A stretch of DNA of 64,000 nucleotides from Sphingobium fuliginis (GTDB taxonomy: Bacteria; Pseudomonadota; Alphaproteobacteria; Sphingomonadales; Sphingomonadaceae). Of this stretch, positions 54,028-63,344 are shown one piece after another; positions within the stretch are counted from its first letter, which is position 1; every line of letters starts with the position of its first letter. The notes under the pieces were generated by a model. It did not search any database. It saw only the letters and a list, made by a program, of their open reading frames with translations, and had not been told where the DNA came from. The translations under genes and the position numbers were made by a program. Location of the stretch: assembly GCF_004152845.1 (NCBI RefSeq), contig NZ_SEON01000009.1, positions 141,338-205,337 of the forward strand, read 5' to 3'.

Positions 54028-54485
54028 GCATCGAAGCCCACCTGACCGAATTGGGCATCACCCTGCCCGCCGCCGCCGCGCCGGTCGCCGCCTATGTCGC
54101 GGCGGTGGAAGCGAACGGCCTGCTGCATATCTCCGGGCAGATCTCGCTGTCCGACGGCCAGTTGATGACGGGCCGGCTGGGCGAGGACCGCGACCTCGAC
54201 TATGGCGTCAAGGCGGCGCGGGCCTGCGGCCTCAACCTGATCGCCCAGATGAAGGCGGCGCTTGGCAGCCTGGACCGGGTCGAACGGATCGTGAAGCTGG
54301 GCGCCTTCATCAGCAGCACGCCCGAATTCACCGACCAGCCCAAGGTCGCCAATGGCGCATCCGAACTGATGGTCGAGGTCTTCGGGGAAGCGGGCAAGCA
54401 TGCCCGCAGCGCGGTGGGCGTGCCGGTGCTGCCGCTGGGCGCGGTGGTCGAGATCGACGCGATCGTCCTTGTCCGCCCGGCCTGA
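54024..54485 (+). CDS. RidA-family (YER057c/UK114) protein
   Basis: 153 residues, longer than classical RidA (about 128). VPVLPLGAVVEIDAI and the arginine in GKHARSAVGVP, which RidA enzymes need for imine deamination, are present, as is LLHISGQISL. Probably acts on reactive imines or related intermediates. The preceding HAD gene and following GDPD gene overlap it. Confidence 0.86.
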   Translation: MSIEAHLTELGITLPAAAAPVAAYVAAVEANGLLHISGQISLSDGQLMTGRLGEDRDLDYGVKAARACGLNLIAQMKAALGSLDRVERIVKLGAFISSTPEFTDQPKVANGASELMVEVFGEAGKHARSAVGVPVLPLGAVVEIDAIVLVRPA

Positions 54486-55194
54486 CGCCTTCCCCTTCCT
54501 GATCGCCCGCCCCTTCGCCCATCGCGGGCTGCATGGGGGCCGGATCAGCGAGAACGGCATGGCGGCTTTCGCGGCCGCCATCGCCGGCGGTTTCGGCATC
54601 GAATGCGATGTCCGCCTCAGCCGCGATAATGTGGCGATTGTCTTCCACGACGCCGTGCTGCGCCGCATGACGGGCGAGAATGGGGCTGTGCAGGATCATG
54701 ATGCCGGAGCGATAGACCGGCTGATGCTGCCGGACGGCGGCGGCGTTCCCCGCCTTCGCGCCCTGCTCGACCTGTGCGGGACGGACGTTCCGCTGCTCAT
54801 CGAGATCAAGGTGGACGGGCGGCATGTCGAACCGATCTGCGTGGCGGTTGCCGACGATCTCGCGCGGCGGCCCAAGACGCCGGCGGCCGTCATGTCCTTC
54901 AATCCCGTGGCGATGCGCTGGTTCCGGCGTCACCGTCCCATGGTCGCGCGCGGGCTGGTGATCACGGAGCAGGGCAAGCGCGGCTGGCGCGACAGAATCG
55001 GGCGCGCCCTTGCACTTTGGGCGGCGAAACCCGATTTTATCGCCTGTGACATTCGCGACCTGCCTTCCTCCTTATCCGTTGACGCCCGCCGGAGGGGCCT
55101 GCCCGTGCTGACATGGACGGTGCGTGGCGAGGAGCAGCGTGCCCGCGCGGCGCTGCACGCGGACCAGATCATCTTCGAGCGGTCGCATGACTGA
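54469..55194 (+). CDS. Glycerophosphodiester phosphodiesterase family protein
   Basis: 241 residues. FAHRGLHGG (catalytic His about 17) and IECDVRLSRD with the metal Glu/Asp, FHDAVLRRMTGE (second His), and LLIEIKVDG. Hydrolyses glycerophosphodiesters. The start is unusual: TTG at 54469, which overlaps the RidA end by 17 bases. The only other in-frame start upstream is an ATG at 54400 deep in RidA. The N-terminal histidine block demands a start here. Confidence 0.82.
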   Translation: MSARPDAFPFLIARPFAHRGLHGGRISENGMAAFAAAIAGGFGIECDVRLSRDNVAIVFHDAVLRRMTGENGAVQDHDAGAIDRLMLPDGGGVPRLRALLDLCGTDVPLLIEIKVDGRHVEPICVAVADDLARRPKTPAAVMSFNPVAMRWFRRHRPMVARGLVITEQGKRGWRDRIGRALALWAAKPDFIACDIRDLPSSLSVDARRRGLPVLTWTVRGEEQRARAALHADQIIFERSHD

Positions 55195-56332
55195 GTGCGT
55201 GGCGCGCCTTGCCCAAGGCGTGGCCGAATTGCCGCGCGACGAGTGGGATGCCTGCGCGGGGGATGCCAATCCCTTCATGAGCTGGGATTTCCTGACGGCG
55301 CTGGAACGGTCCGGCAGCGTCGGCGGAAATAGCGGCTGGCAGCCCCTGCCGCTGGTCATCGACGGGCCGGATGGGCGGATCGCCGGCGCTGCGCCGCTCT
55401 ATGGCAAGACCCATAGCCAGGGCGAATATGTGTTCGACCATGGCTGGGCCGATGCCTGGGAGCGGGCCGGCGGGCAATATTATCCGAAGATTCAGATCGC
55501 CGCGCCCTTTTCGCCGGTGCCGGGCCCCCGGCTGCTGCTGCGCGACGAAGCCCTCGCCCCGGCGCTGATCGCCGGGATCGAGGCGGTGGTGCAGCAGAAT
55601 GAGCTGTCCTCCGCCCATGCGACCTTCATCGCGCCGGAGCAGGTGCCGCTGTTCGAGGCGGCAGGCTGGCTGATCCGGGAAGACAGCCAGTTCCACTGGA
55701 CCAATCGCGGCTATGGCGATTTCGGCGACTTCCTGGCCGACCTGTCGAGCGCCAAGCGCAAGAATATCCGCAAGGAACGTGAAAGGGCGGTCGAGGGACT
55801 GGAGATCGTCCACCTGACCGGGGCCGCGCTGACGGAGGCGCATTGGGACATATTCTGGACCTTCTACCAGGATACCGGCGCGCGCAAATGGGGGCGCCCC
55901 TATCTGACCCGCGCCTTCTTCTCCATGCTGGGGGAAAGCATGGCGGACCGGGTGCTGCTGGTGCTGGCGCTGCGGCATGGGCAACCGATCGCCGGCGCGC
56001 TCAACCTGATCGGCGCGGATACGCTCTATGGACGCTATTGGGGATGTACCGAGGACGTGCCCAATCTGCATTTCGAGCTATGCTATTATCAGGCGATCGA
56101 CATCGCCATCGCCCGCCGGCTGAAACGGGTGGAGGCCGGCGCACAGGGTGGCCACAAGCTGGCGCGCGGCTATGCGCCGGAACCGACCTTTTCCGCGCAT
56201 TTCATACCCAATGCCAGCTTCCGCCGCGCCGTTGCCGACTTCCTGGCGGCAGAGCGGCAGGGCGTGCAGCGCGACAGGACGTGGCTGACCGAAAGGACAC
56301 CCTTTCGAAAGGGCGAGGCACGACCGGACTGA
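55187..56332 (+). CDS. GNAT-superfamily, FemAB-like acyltransferase (peptidoglycan-type)
   Basis: 381 residues with the pattern of PF04339-type proteins: NPFMSWDFLTALERSG (about 29-44), HATFIAPEQVPLFEAAGW, AKRKNIRKERERAV (about 200-213) and YGRYWGCTEDVPNLHFE (about 287-303). FemAB-like enzymes use aminoacyl or acyl donors to modify peptidoglycan precursors or other substrates; the substrate is not visible. It overlaps the GDPD gene by eight bases, so HAD-RidA-GDPD-FemAB form one unit starting from DUF3572. Confidence 0.85.
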   Translation: MTECVARLAQGVAELPRDEWDACAGDANPFMSWDFLTALERSGSVGGNSGWQPLPLVIDGPDGRIAGAAPLYGKTHSQGEYVFDHGWADAWERAGGQYYPKIQIAAPFSPVPGPRLLLRDEALAPALIAGIEAVVQQNELSSAHATFIAPEQVPLFEAAGWLIREDSQFHWTNRGYGDFGDFLADLSSAKRKNIRKERERAVEGLEIVHLTGAALTEAHWDIFWTFYQDTGARKWGRPYLTRAFFSMLGESMADRVLLVLALRHGQPIAGALNLIGADTLYGRYWGCTEDVPNLHFELCYYQAIDIAIARRLKRVEAGAQGGHKLARGYAPEPTFSAHFIPNASFRRAVADFLAAERQGVQRDRTWLTERTPFRKGEARPD

Positions 56333-56378
56333 TGCAAAGGGGCTGTGGGCAGACGGTCAGGTCCGATCAAAGGCGCCC

Positions 56379-56402
56379 CGTGCTCCTGCAAAGGCTGGAG
56401 AG
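56379..56402. repeat. Degenerate class A-like palindrome
   Basis: CGTGCTCCTGCAAAGGCTGGAG resembles one arm of 48186-48253, with a mismatch in the stem. Confidence 0.4.
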
Positions 56403-56520
56403 TAGCCCCGTTATTTCCCGGTGGATCATCGCACCGATCCGTTTGCATCGGCGCGACCGCCCCAGGCTTTTGCCTTGTCGCCATTTCCGGGCGGTCAGGC
56501 GATGCCCCTGCTGGAAATGC

Positions 56521-56817
56521 CTAGGCAGCCCGCAGTTGCGTCGCGGCGATCAGCGCACGCGCCTGCCGCTGCGCTTCGGCGATTTCGCGCGCCGACATTT
56601 CCCCGGCCACTTCCGCGCGCATCGTCTGCCCTTCCTCGCTGCCCTTGAGCGCAGCGAGATTGAACCATTTATGCGCTTCGATCAGATCGACGGGCAGACC
56701 ACCCGTGCCACAGCTATAGGCGACACCCAGATCGAAACAGGCCTCCGCCGTTCGGTCGGCTGCTCCCGCGAAGCGGCTTTCCATCAGAAACTGCGCACTC
56801 TTCAGTCCATTAGCCAT
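56521..56817 (-). CDS. Sel1-repeat protein, very small
   Basis: 98 residues: one to one-and-a-half Sel1-like repeats (ACFDLGVAYSCGTGGLPVDL, EAHKWFNLAALKGSEEGQ) after a short N-terminal arm. Sel1 proteins are protein-interaction scaffolds and are usually far longer. ATG at 56815-56817. No signal peptide. Partner unknown. Confidence 0.75.
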   Translation of the reverse strand: MANGLKSAQFLMESRFAGAADRTAEACFDLGVAYSCGTGGLPVDLIEAHKWFNLAALKGSEEGQTMRAEVAGEMSAREIAEAQRQARALIAATQLRAA

Positions 56818-57013
56818 AACCGAATCCCCCTCATGGATTTCGACGCGATGGTTTTCGACGAGCGGCAGGCTGCACCGGCAGCGGATAAAAAATGGTTAAC
56901 ACGGCAGATACCATAGATCGGAGCCGCGATGATGCCATGGGCGGCAAAGGCAATGCCCCGCGAAGGCACTAAAGGGGTGGCGCGTCCGCGCGATTGTCCC
57001 CATAGCCACCGGC

Positions 57014-58288
57014 ATGACCGATCAACGCGACGTCGCCGCAGCACAGCCGCAAAAGGACATAGCGTTCCATGAGTTCGTGATGCTCTGCGCCTGCCTGATG
57101 GCGATGAACGCGCTGTCGATCGATCCCATGCTGCCCGCCTTGCCCGACATCGGCCGGGATCTTTCGGTCCCGCACCCCAATGACCGGCAGTTGATCATCA
57201 GCGCCTATTTCATGGGATTGGGGGTCGGATCGCTATTGTTCGGCGTGCTGTCCGACCGATATGGGCGAAAGCGGGTGCTGGGCAGCGCGATGGCGCTGTT
57301 CATCCTCGCCTCCATCGCCTGCGCGGGCGCGCACAGCTTCGCCATGATGCTCGTCGGCCGGGTCAGCGCCGGCTTCTTCGCGGGGGCCAGCCGGGTGATC
57401 ACCGTCGGCATCGTCCGCGACCGGTTCAGGGGCGATGCGATGGCCCGGGTGATGTCGCTGATCTTCGCCGTTTTCATGCTGATCCCGGTCATGGCGCCGA
57501 CATTCGGCCAAGCGATATTGTGGATCGCGCCCTGGCGCTGGATCTTCTGGGCGCTCGCGATCCTGGCGACGGCCGTCCTGCTGTGGATGAGCATGCGCCT
57601 GCCGGAAACGCTGCTGCCCGAAAATCGCCTGCGCATGAGCGCGGGCACGATTTTCCGCACGGTCGGCACCATCCTGCGCACCCGCACCTCGATCGGCTAT
57701 ATGCTGGCGAGCGGCGTCGTGATGAGTGGCCTGATCGGCTTCATCCTCTCGATACAGCAGATTTTCTTCGACATATTCGGGGCGCAGAGGATCTTCCCCT
57801 TCGCCTTCGCTGCCATCGCCGGCAGCATGGGGATCGGCAGCCTGCTCAACAGCCGGCTCGTCTCGCGCTTCGGTGCGCGGCGGTTGAGCCAGACGGCGCT
57901 GCTCTGTCTGGTGGCGATCAATGTCACGCATCTGGCGGTGATCCTGACGGGGCATGAAACCATCGTCAGCTTCATGATCCTGCAGGCGGCGACGATGATG
58001 ACCATCGCCTTCACCGCATCGAATTTCAGCGCGATCTCGATGGAACCCTTCGCAAGGGGCGCGGGCGTCGCCTCCTCCTTCCAGGCGTTCCTGACCACGG
58101 CCGTGTCGAGCGCGCTGGGCAGCCTGATCGGCCGCGCCTTCGACGGAACGACATTGCCTTTGACCCTGGGGCTGGCGGTGTTCGGCTCGATCTCCTTCCT
58201 GATCGTCGCCTGGGCCGAACGGGGCAATTTGTTCACGCGCCCCCATCATGGCGCGCTGCGCGATCCGGAATTCGAACCGCTGCACTGA
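57014..58288 (+). CDS. MFS drug exporter, Bcr/CflA-type
   Basis: 424 residues, 12 membrane helices, with the DHA1 motif A GVLSDRYGRKRVLG (about 77-90) between helices 2 and 3 and a MNALSIDPMLPALPDIG motif in helix 1 (family-typical). Likely exports drugs or small metabolites by proton antiport. It ends in a bidirectional terminator. Confidence 0.9.
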   Translation: MTDQRDVAAAQPQKDIAFHEFVMLCACLMAMNALSIDPMLPALPDIGRDLSVPHPNDRQLIISAYFMGLGVGSLLFGVLSDRYGRKRVLGSAMALFILASIACAGAHSFAMMLVGRVSAGFFAGASRVITVGIVRDRFRGDAMARVMSLIFAVFMLIPVMAPTFGQAILWIAPWRWIFWALAILATAVLLWMSMRLPETLLPENRLRMSAGTIFRTVGTILRTRTSIGYMLASGVVMSGLIGFILSIQQIFFDIFGAQRIFPFAFAAIAGSMGIGSLLNSRLVSRFGARRLSQTALLCLVAINVTHLAVILTGHETIVSFMILQAATMMTIAFTASNFSAISMEPFARGAGVASSFQAFLTTAVSSALGSLIGRAFDGTTLPLTLGLAVFGSISFLIVAWAERGNLFTRPHHGALRDPEFEPLH

Positions 58289-58316
58289 AAAGGGGGCGGT
58301 GTGGCCGCCCCCTTCG
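58288..58316. terminator. Bidirectional terminator between the MFS and APC genes
   Basis: AAGGGGGCGG / CCGCCCCCTT, 10-base stem, loop TGTGG. On the minus strand it is followed by TTTTCAG; on the plus strand by TTCGTCG. Confidence 0.75.
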
Positions 58317-58320
58317 TCGA

Positions 58321-59937
58321 TCAGGCGTCCCGGCCGCCGGGCGTATGCGCGCCCGGCAAAGGCGGCACGGGCTGAGGCGGAATGCCGGCATCCTGTTCGT
58401 GGGTTTCGATCAGGCCGCGTCCCACATGGCTCTTGCGATAGCCATAGATGAAATAAAGCACGAGGCCGAGGCCGCCCCAGACCGGCAGGACCAGCTGGGC
58501 ATCGAAGGGCAGGTTGAAGAAGAGGAAGATGCAGCCGATGGCCGCCATCGGGGCGATCACCCACACCAGCGGCGTGCGGAAAGGACGGGCGCGGCCCGGT
58601 TCCTTCACGCGCAACACCAGCACGGCGATCGACACCATGAAGAAGGCGAAGAGCGTGCCGGAATTGGAGATGTCCGCGAGCTGACCCACGGGCAGCAGCG
58701 CGGCGCCGATGGCGACGAAGACGCCCGTCACCATGGTGACGACATGGGGCGTCTTGAACCGGGGATGGATGCTGGCCAGCTTTTCCGGCAGCAGGCCGTC
58801 GCGCGCCATCACGAAGAAGATGCGGGTCTGGCCGAACATCATCATCAGGATGACCGAGGGCAGCGCCAGATTGGCGGCAAGGCCCAGGGCGTTGCCCACC
58901 ACGGTCCAGTTGATCTCACGCAGCACATGGGCGAGCGCTTCGTTGGAGCAGACAAGGTCCTTCGCATGGGCCGCGGTGGCGCAGGCGGCGGCAAAACCCT
59001 GCGATCCGGGCGCGACGACGGCGCCGTCCGGGCCGAGCACCGGCTGCGCGCCGATGGCGCCGATCGCGCCGCCAGCCACCAGCAGATAGAAGATGGTGCA
59101 CAGCGCAAGGCTGCCGATCAGGCCGATGGGCACGTTGCGCTGCGGGTTCTTGGTTTCCTCCGCCGCGGTCGAGACGGCGTCGAAACCGACATAGGCGAAG
59201 AAGATCGAGGCGGCCGCGCCGACGATGCCCATGCCGCTTGTGCCTTCCGGGCCGAACCAGCCATTGGGCGCGAAGGGCGAGAAATTGCCGGTGTCCAGCA
59301 CGGGCAGCGTCAAGAGGATGAAGGCGGTGAGCGCTGTCACCTTGATGGCGACGAGCACGGCATTGACGCGGGCGCTTTCCGTGGTGCCGATCACCAGCAG
59401 AGCGGTGACGGCGAGCGCAACGACGATGGCGGGAATGTTGATGACGCCATGGGAGAAATCGGCATGCGGGATGAGGCCGTTCATCGTCCAGACGGGTCCC
59501 GCCGAAAGCGCCTGTGGCAGTTCCAGTCCCGTTATGCTTTTGAGCAATCCCATGAAATAGCCGGACCAGCCCACCGAAACGGCGCTGGCCGCGACCGCAT
59601 ATTCCAGGATCAGCGCCCAGCCCACCATCCAGGCGAGCAATTCCCCGACGACCGCATAGGTATAGGTATAGGCGGAACCCGATACGGGTACCATCGAGGC
59701 GATCTCGGAATAGCAGAGCGCCGCGAAGGCGCAGACGGCGCCCGCGATGACGAAGCTCCACATCATGCCCGGCCCGGCCTTCTGCGCGGCGGCGGCGGTC
59801 AGAACGAAAATACCGGTGCCGATAATCGCACCGACACCCAACAGCGTCAGTTGAACCGGCCCCAGGGTACGGACGAGAGATTTCTTCTCGGCCGTGGCCA
59901 ATATGGCATCCAATGGCTTTATGCGCCCGAAAATCAT
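58321..59937 (-). CDS. APC-superfamily amino-acid permease, cationic-type (CAT-like)
   Basis: 538 residues, about 13 membrane helices. The N-terminal GVGAIIGTGIFVLTAAAAQ (about 33-51) is the APC consensus substrate loop, and the CAT-like MVPVSGSAYTYTYA and GFDAVSTAAEETKNPQRNVP (about 235-254) follow. The C-terminal 30 residues are cytoplasmic and Pro-rich. The ATG at 59935-59937 is chosen. It imports or exchanges amino acids; specificity unproved. Confidence 0.9.
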   Translation of the reverse strand: MIFGRIKPLDAILATAEKKSLVRTLGPVQLTLLGVGAIIGTGIFVLTAAAAQKAGPGMMWSFVIAGAVCAFAALCYSEIASMVPVSGSAYTYTYAVVGELLAWMVGWALILEYAVAASAVSVGWSGYFMGLLKSITGLELPQALSAGPVWTMNGLIPHADFSHGVINIPAIVVALAVTALLVIGTTESARVNAVLVAIKVTALTAFILLTLPVLDTGNFSPFAPNGWFGPEGTSGMGIVGAAASIFFAYVGFDAVSTAAEETKNPQRNVPIGLIGSLALCTIFYLLVAGGAIGAIGAQPVLGPDGAVVAPGSQGFAAACATAAHAKDLVCSNEALAHVLREINWTVVGNALGLAANLALPSVILMMMFGQTRIFFVMARDGLLPEKLASIHPRFKTPHVVTMVTGVFVAIGAALLPVGQLADISNSGTLFAFFMVSIAVLVLRVKEPGRARPFRTPLVWVIAPMAAIGCIFLFFNLPFDAQLVLPVWGGLGLVLYFIYGYRKSHVGRGLIETHEQDAGIPPQPVPPLPGAHTPGGRDA

Positions 59938-60101
59938 GGTGGAGCCCTTTATCTTTGAAGTCTTTTGCCCAGGCGACCGTTGCGGCCGCTCCCCTTTTGT
60001 GATGGAACGGAGACTATCGCCTAATCCGCCGTGCGCAAGTATGTTGCGCATTCAGGACATGGTGCAAAAGCGGTTCCCATGACGATGTTGAGGAGTGAAG
60101 C

Positions 60102-60863
60102 GTGGTCGAGTTGCTGCGGGCTGCGGGTTTGGGCGACGTCCTGCACGGTTTCGCAGGGCGGCGCGGTGGCGTTTCGACCGGAATTCATGCGGGCCTGAAC
60201 GTCGGACTGGGTTCGGAGGACGAACGCGGCGCGGTTCTGCGCAACCGGGATCTCGCCCGCGACGCGCTGCTGCCGGGTGCGACGCTGGTGACGGTCCACC
60301 AGGTTCATTCGCCCGATGTGGTCACGGTCACGGCGCCTGTCGAAGCCGACGAACGGCCGGCAGCCGATGCGATGGTGACCGATCGGCCTGGTTTGATATT
60401 GGGGATTCTCACCGCCGATTGCGTGCCGGTGCTGTTTGCCGATGCTTCCGCCGGAGTCGTTGGCGCGGCGCATGCAGGGTGGAAGGGTGCCTTGGGCGGT
60501 GTCACGGATCGGACGATCGAGGCGATGGAGGCGCTGGGCGCCGCACGCGACCGGATCGCCTGCGCGATAGGGCCTTGCATCGGGCGCTCATCCTATGAAG
60601 TAACCCTGGATTTCGCAGAGCGCTTCGCGGCGGCGGATGCGGAAAATGATCGCTTCTTCTCAGCAGGGCGCGAGGGGCATTGCCAGTTCGACATCGCCGC
60701 CTATGTAGCTGCGCGGCTGGCAGATGCGGGAATCGGCCAGATCGAACTGCTGGACGAGGACACCTATGGCCAGCCGGATCGCTTTTACAGTTACCGCCGT
60801 TCCTGCCATCGGGGAGAAGCCGACTATGGCCGGCAGATTTCGATGATCGCGTTGCAGGATTAG
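60102..60863 (+). CDS. pgeF: Peptidoglycan editing factor PgeF (YfiH/DUF152, multicopper-type purine nucleoside-active)
   Basis: 253 residues. Cys/His motif set: VHQVHS (about 67-72), LTADCVPVLFAD (about 102-113), AAHAGWKGALGG (about 122-133), AIGPCIG (about 151-157) and YRRSCHRGE near the C-terminus. The family removes wrongly incorporated amino acids from peptidoglycan precursors in E. coli and also has purine nucleoside activity in some members. GTG start at 60102 with GAGGAGTG upstream. An IS66 element is inserted 22 bases after its stop without damaging it. Confidence 0.9.
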   Translation: MVELLRAAGLGDVLHGFAGRRGGVSTGIHAGLNVGLGSEDERGAVLRNRDLARDALLPGATLVTVHQVHSPDVVTVTAPVEADERPAADAMVTDRPGLILGILTADCVPVLFADASAGVVGAAHAGWKGALGGVTDRTIEAMEALGAARDRIACAIGPCIGRSSYEVTLDFAERFAAADAENDRFFSAGREGHCQFDIAAYVAARLADAGIGQIELLDEDTYGQPDRFYSYRRSCHRGEADYGRQISMIALQD

Positions 60864-60885
60864 GAGCGGGAATCGGCCGCTCAAA

Positions 60886-60908
60886 GTATCGCTCCGGTGA
60901 GGGCCGCC
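60886..60908 (+). repeat. IS66 left inverted repeat
   Basis: GTA, then CGGTGA at positions 10-15 and CCGC at 19-22 agree with the right end. Preceded by CGCTCAAA. Confidence 0.8.
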
Positions 60909-60984
60909 TTGCGGTGATCCGCTGATATTCTGACATGGCACCGGTGCAAGCGCCGGTGTTTGCACCGGTACTAGGGACGGTGCG

Positions 60985-61314
60985 ATGAGTCAGATCACGG
61001 TAATTTCGGGGCCGGAGCGGCGGCGGGTATGGACCGACCAGCAGAAGCGCGAGTTGGTCGCGGCGGTATCGGCGCCCGGTGCGAACGTGGCGGAGATTGC
61101 CCGCCGTGCTGATCTTCGGCCGAACCAGATCTACAGATGGCGGCGGCAGATGGAGCAGGCAGCGCAGGGCTTTGCAGAGGTGCAGGTGCATCCTGATCCG
61201 GCACCGGCCATTGGGACGGCGATCACCGTGGAGTTCGAGCGGGCGATCGTGCATATTCCCGCTGGCGCATCGCCCGGGCTGGTGTCGGCAGTGCTGCGGT
61301 CGGTCAAGCCGTGA
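60985..61314 (+). CDS. tnpA: IS66 accessory protein TnpA (helix-turn-helix)
   Basis: 109 residues. Helix-turn-helix of the IS66 Orf1/IS3-Orf A type: AEIARRADLRPNQIYRWRRQ (about 37-56). The rest is acidic/hydrophobic. It is needed together with TnpB for IS66 transposition, with unclear role. ATG at 60985. Confidence 0.92.
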   Translation: MSQITVISGPERRRVWTDQQKRELVAAVSAPGANVAEIARRADLRPNQIYRWRRQMEQAAQGFAEVQVHPDPAPAIGTAITVEFERAIVHIPAGASPGLVSAVLRSVKP

Positions 61315-61658
61315 TCCCAGTCCCCTCCGGCGTTCGGATATGGATCGCGACGGGGCACACGGACATGCGGCGTGGGATGCGCAGCCTGGCCCTGCAGGTG
61401 CAGCAGAGTTTCGGACGCGATCCCTTTGCTGGCGATCTCTATATTTTCAGAGGGCGGCGCGGCGACCTCTGCAAGATCATCTGGCATGATGGTGTCGGCA
61501 TGTCGCTTTATGCCAAGCGTCTCGAGCGCGGGAAGTACATCTGGCCTTCGGCCGTGGACGGCGTGATTGCCATCTCCCCCTCGCAGATGGCCTGCATGTT
61601 GGAGGCGATCGACTGGCGTAATCCGCAGGCCACATGGCGCCCGACATTGGCCGGATAA
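61311..61658 (+). CDS. tnpB: IS66 accessory protein TnpB (Orf2)
   Basis: 115 residues. GHTDMRRGMRSLALQVQQSF (about 14-33), GDLYIFRGRRGDLCKIIWHDG and LYAKRLERGKYIWP are the hallmarks of the IS66 Orf2 family. GTG start at 61311 overlaps the tnpA stop (GTGA), which indicates coupled translation. Confidence 0.95.
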   Translation: MIPVPSGVRIWIATGHTDMRRGMRSLALQVQQSFGRDPFAGDLYIFRGRRGDLCKIIWHDGVGMSLYAKRLERGKYIWPSAVDGVIAISPSQMACMLEAIDWRNPQATWRPTLAG

Positions 61659-61706
61659 AAGCCCCGGCATGACCTAAAAAGCTAGAGATTCCGGTGCTTT
61701 TTGGCT

Positions 61707-63344
61707 ATGCTATTGGCCATGGGGAACGAGGCACAGGCAGAGATCGACAGCCTTCGCGAGCGGCTTGCCGCTGCCGAGGCTGTCGCCGCTGAAGTCGCCC
61801 GCATCAAGGCCATCAACGCCGACCTGGAAGCCCGTAACGCCCTTCTCGAACTGCAAAACGAGAAGATGCGCCGCACCCTTTTTGGCCAGCGATCCGAACG
61901 CACGCGCCATCTGCTCGACCAGATGGAACTGACCTTCGAGGAGTGCGAGAGCGCTGCCAGCGAAGATGAGCTTCTGGCTGCCCTGGCCGCGGCGAAGACC
62001 AACGTCGCGCCGTTCGAGCGCAAGCGCCCCGCCCGCAAGCCCTTGCCCGAACATCTGCCACGCGAACGCGTTGTCATCGCCGCGCCCGAGACCTGCCCCT
62101 GCTGCGGCTCGGATCGGCTGTGCAAGCTGGGTGAGGATATCACCGAGACACTCGAGGTCGTGCCGCGCCAGTGGAAGGTGATCCAGACCGTGCGGGAGAA
62201 GTTCTCCTGCCGGGATTGTGAGAAGATCACCCAACCGCCAGCGCCGTTCCATGTGACGCCCCGCGGGCTCTTTGGCCCCAGCTTCCTGGCGATGCTGCTG
62301 TTCGAGAAGTTTGGCGCGCATCAGCCGCTCAACCGCCAGCGTGATCGCTATGCCCGCGAGGGCGTGGAACTGAGCCTTTCCACCTTGGCCGATCAGGTTG
62401 GCGCCTGCACCGCCGCGCTGATGCCGCTCTACCTTCTGATCGAAGCCCACGTCCTAGCCGCCGAACGGCTGCATGGCGACGATACGACGGTGCCGGTTCT
62501 GGCCAAGACCAAGACCGATACGGGCCGGATCTGGACCTATGTCCGGGATGATCGACCTTTTGGCGGGCCCGCGCCGCCCGCGGCGATCTTCCATTATTCC
62601 CGCGACCGGCGGGGCGAGCATCCCGTGGGACATCTGCGCAATTGGAGAGGCATCCTTCAGGCTGACGCATATGCCGGCTACAATGCGTTGTTCCATGCCG
62701 ACCGCCTGCCGGCGCCGTTGACCCGCGCCCTGTGCTGGAGCCACGCGCGCCGTTATTTCTTCGAGCTGGCCGATGTCGCCGCGCAGCTCAAGAAGCGCCG
62801 CAAGAAGGCCGTCATCTCGCCGCTGGCAGTGGAAGCGGTCCGCCGCATCGACGCGATCTTCGACATTGAGCGCGCCATCAACGGCAGGCCGGCACAGGAG
62901 CGACACGCCCTTCGGCAGGAACTCAGCGCACCGCTGGTTGCCAATCTGGAAGAATGGATGCGGGAGAACCGCTCAAAGTTATCGAAGAACAGCGATGTGG
63001 CCGAGGCCATGGATTACATGCTCAAGGCATGGCCGGCCTTCGCCGCGTTCCTCGATGACGGCCGCATCTGCCTCTCGAACAACGCGGCGGAACGCGCGCT
63101 CAGAGGTATAGCCCTGGGCAGAAAATCATGGCTATTCGCCGGTTCAGACCGCGGCGGCCAGCGCACGGCCTTCATGCTGAGCCTTATCGGCACGGCAAAG
63201 CTCAACGACATCGATCCGCAGGCTTGGCTCGCCGACGTTCTCGCGCGCATCGCCGACATCCCCCAGAACCGTCTCCATGAGCTGCTTCCCTGGAACTGGA
63301 AAGCCGATCATCAGAGGGCTCCGGTAGAGGAACTGGCAGCCTGA
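61707..63344 (+). CDS. tnpC: IS66 transposase TnpC
   Basis: 545 residues from the ATG at 61707 (TTG at 61701 and ATG at 61719 are alternatives). N-terminal coiled coil (about 8-60), zinc-finger pair CPCCGSD (about 129-135) and CRDCEK (about 168-173), then the IS66 DDE region: GDDTTVPVL (Asp about 258), LQADAYAGY (Asp about 318), and the Glu in NNAAERALRGIALGRKSW. Catalyses transposition; intact. Confidence 0.93.
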   Translation: MLLAMGNEAQAEIDSLRERLAAAEAVAAEVARIKAINADLEARNALLELQNEKMRRTLFGQRSERTRHLLDQMELTFEECESAASEDELLAALAAAKTNVAPFERKRPARKPLPEHLPRERVVIAAPETCPCCGSDRLCKLGEDITETLEVVPRQWKVIQTVREKFSCRDCEKITQPPAPFHVTPRGLFGPSFLAMLLFEKFGAHQPLNRQRDRYAREGVELSLSTLADQVGACTAALMPLYLLIEAHVLAAERLHGDDTTVPVLAKTKTDTGRIWTYVRDDRPFGGPAPPAAIFHYSRDRRGEHPVGHLRNWRGILQADAYAGYNALFHADRLPAPLTRALCWSHARRYFFELADVAAQLKKRRKKAVISPLAVEAVRRIDAIFDIERAINGRPAQERHALRQELSAPLVANLEEWMRENRSKLSKNSDVAEAMDYMLKAWPAFAAFLDDGRICLSNNAAERALRGIALGRKSWLFAGSDRGGQRTAFMLSLIGTAKLNDIDPQAWLADVLARIADIPQNRLHELLPWNWKADHQRAPVEELAA

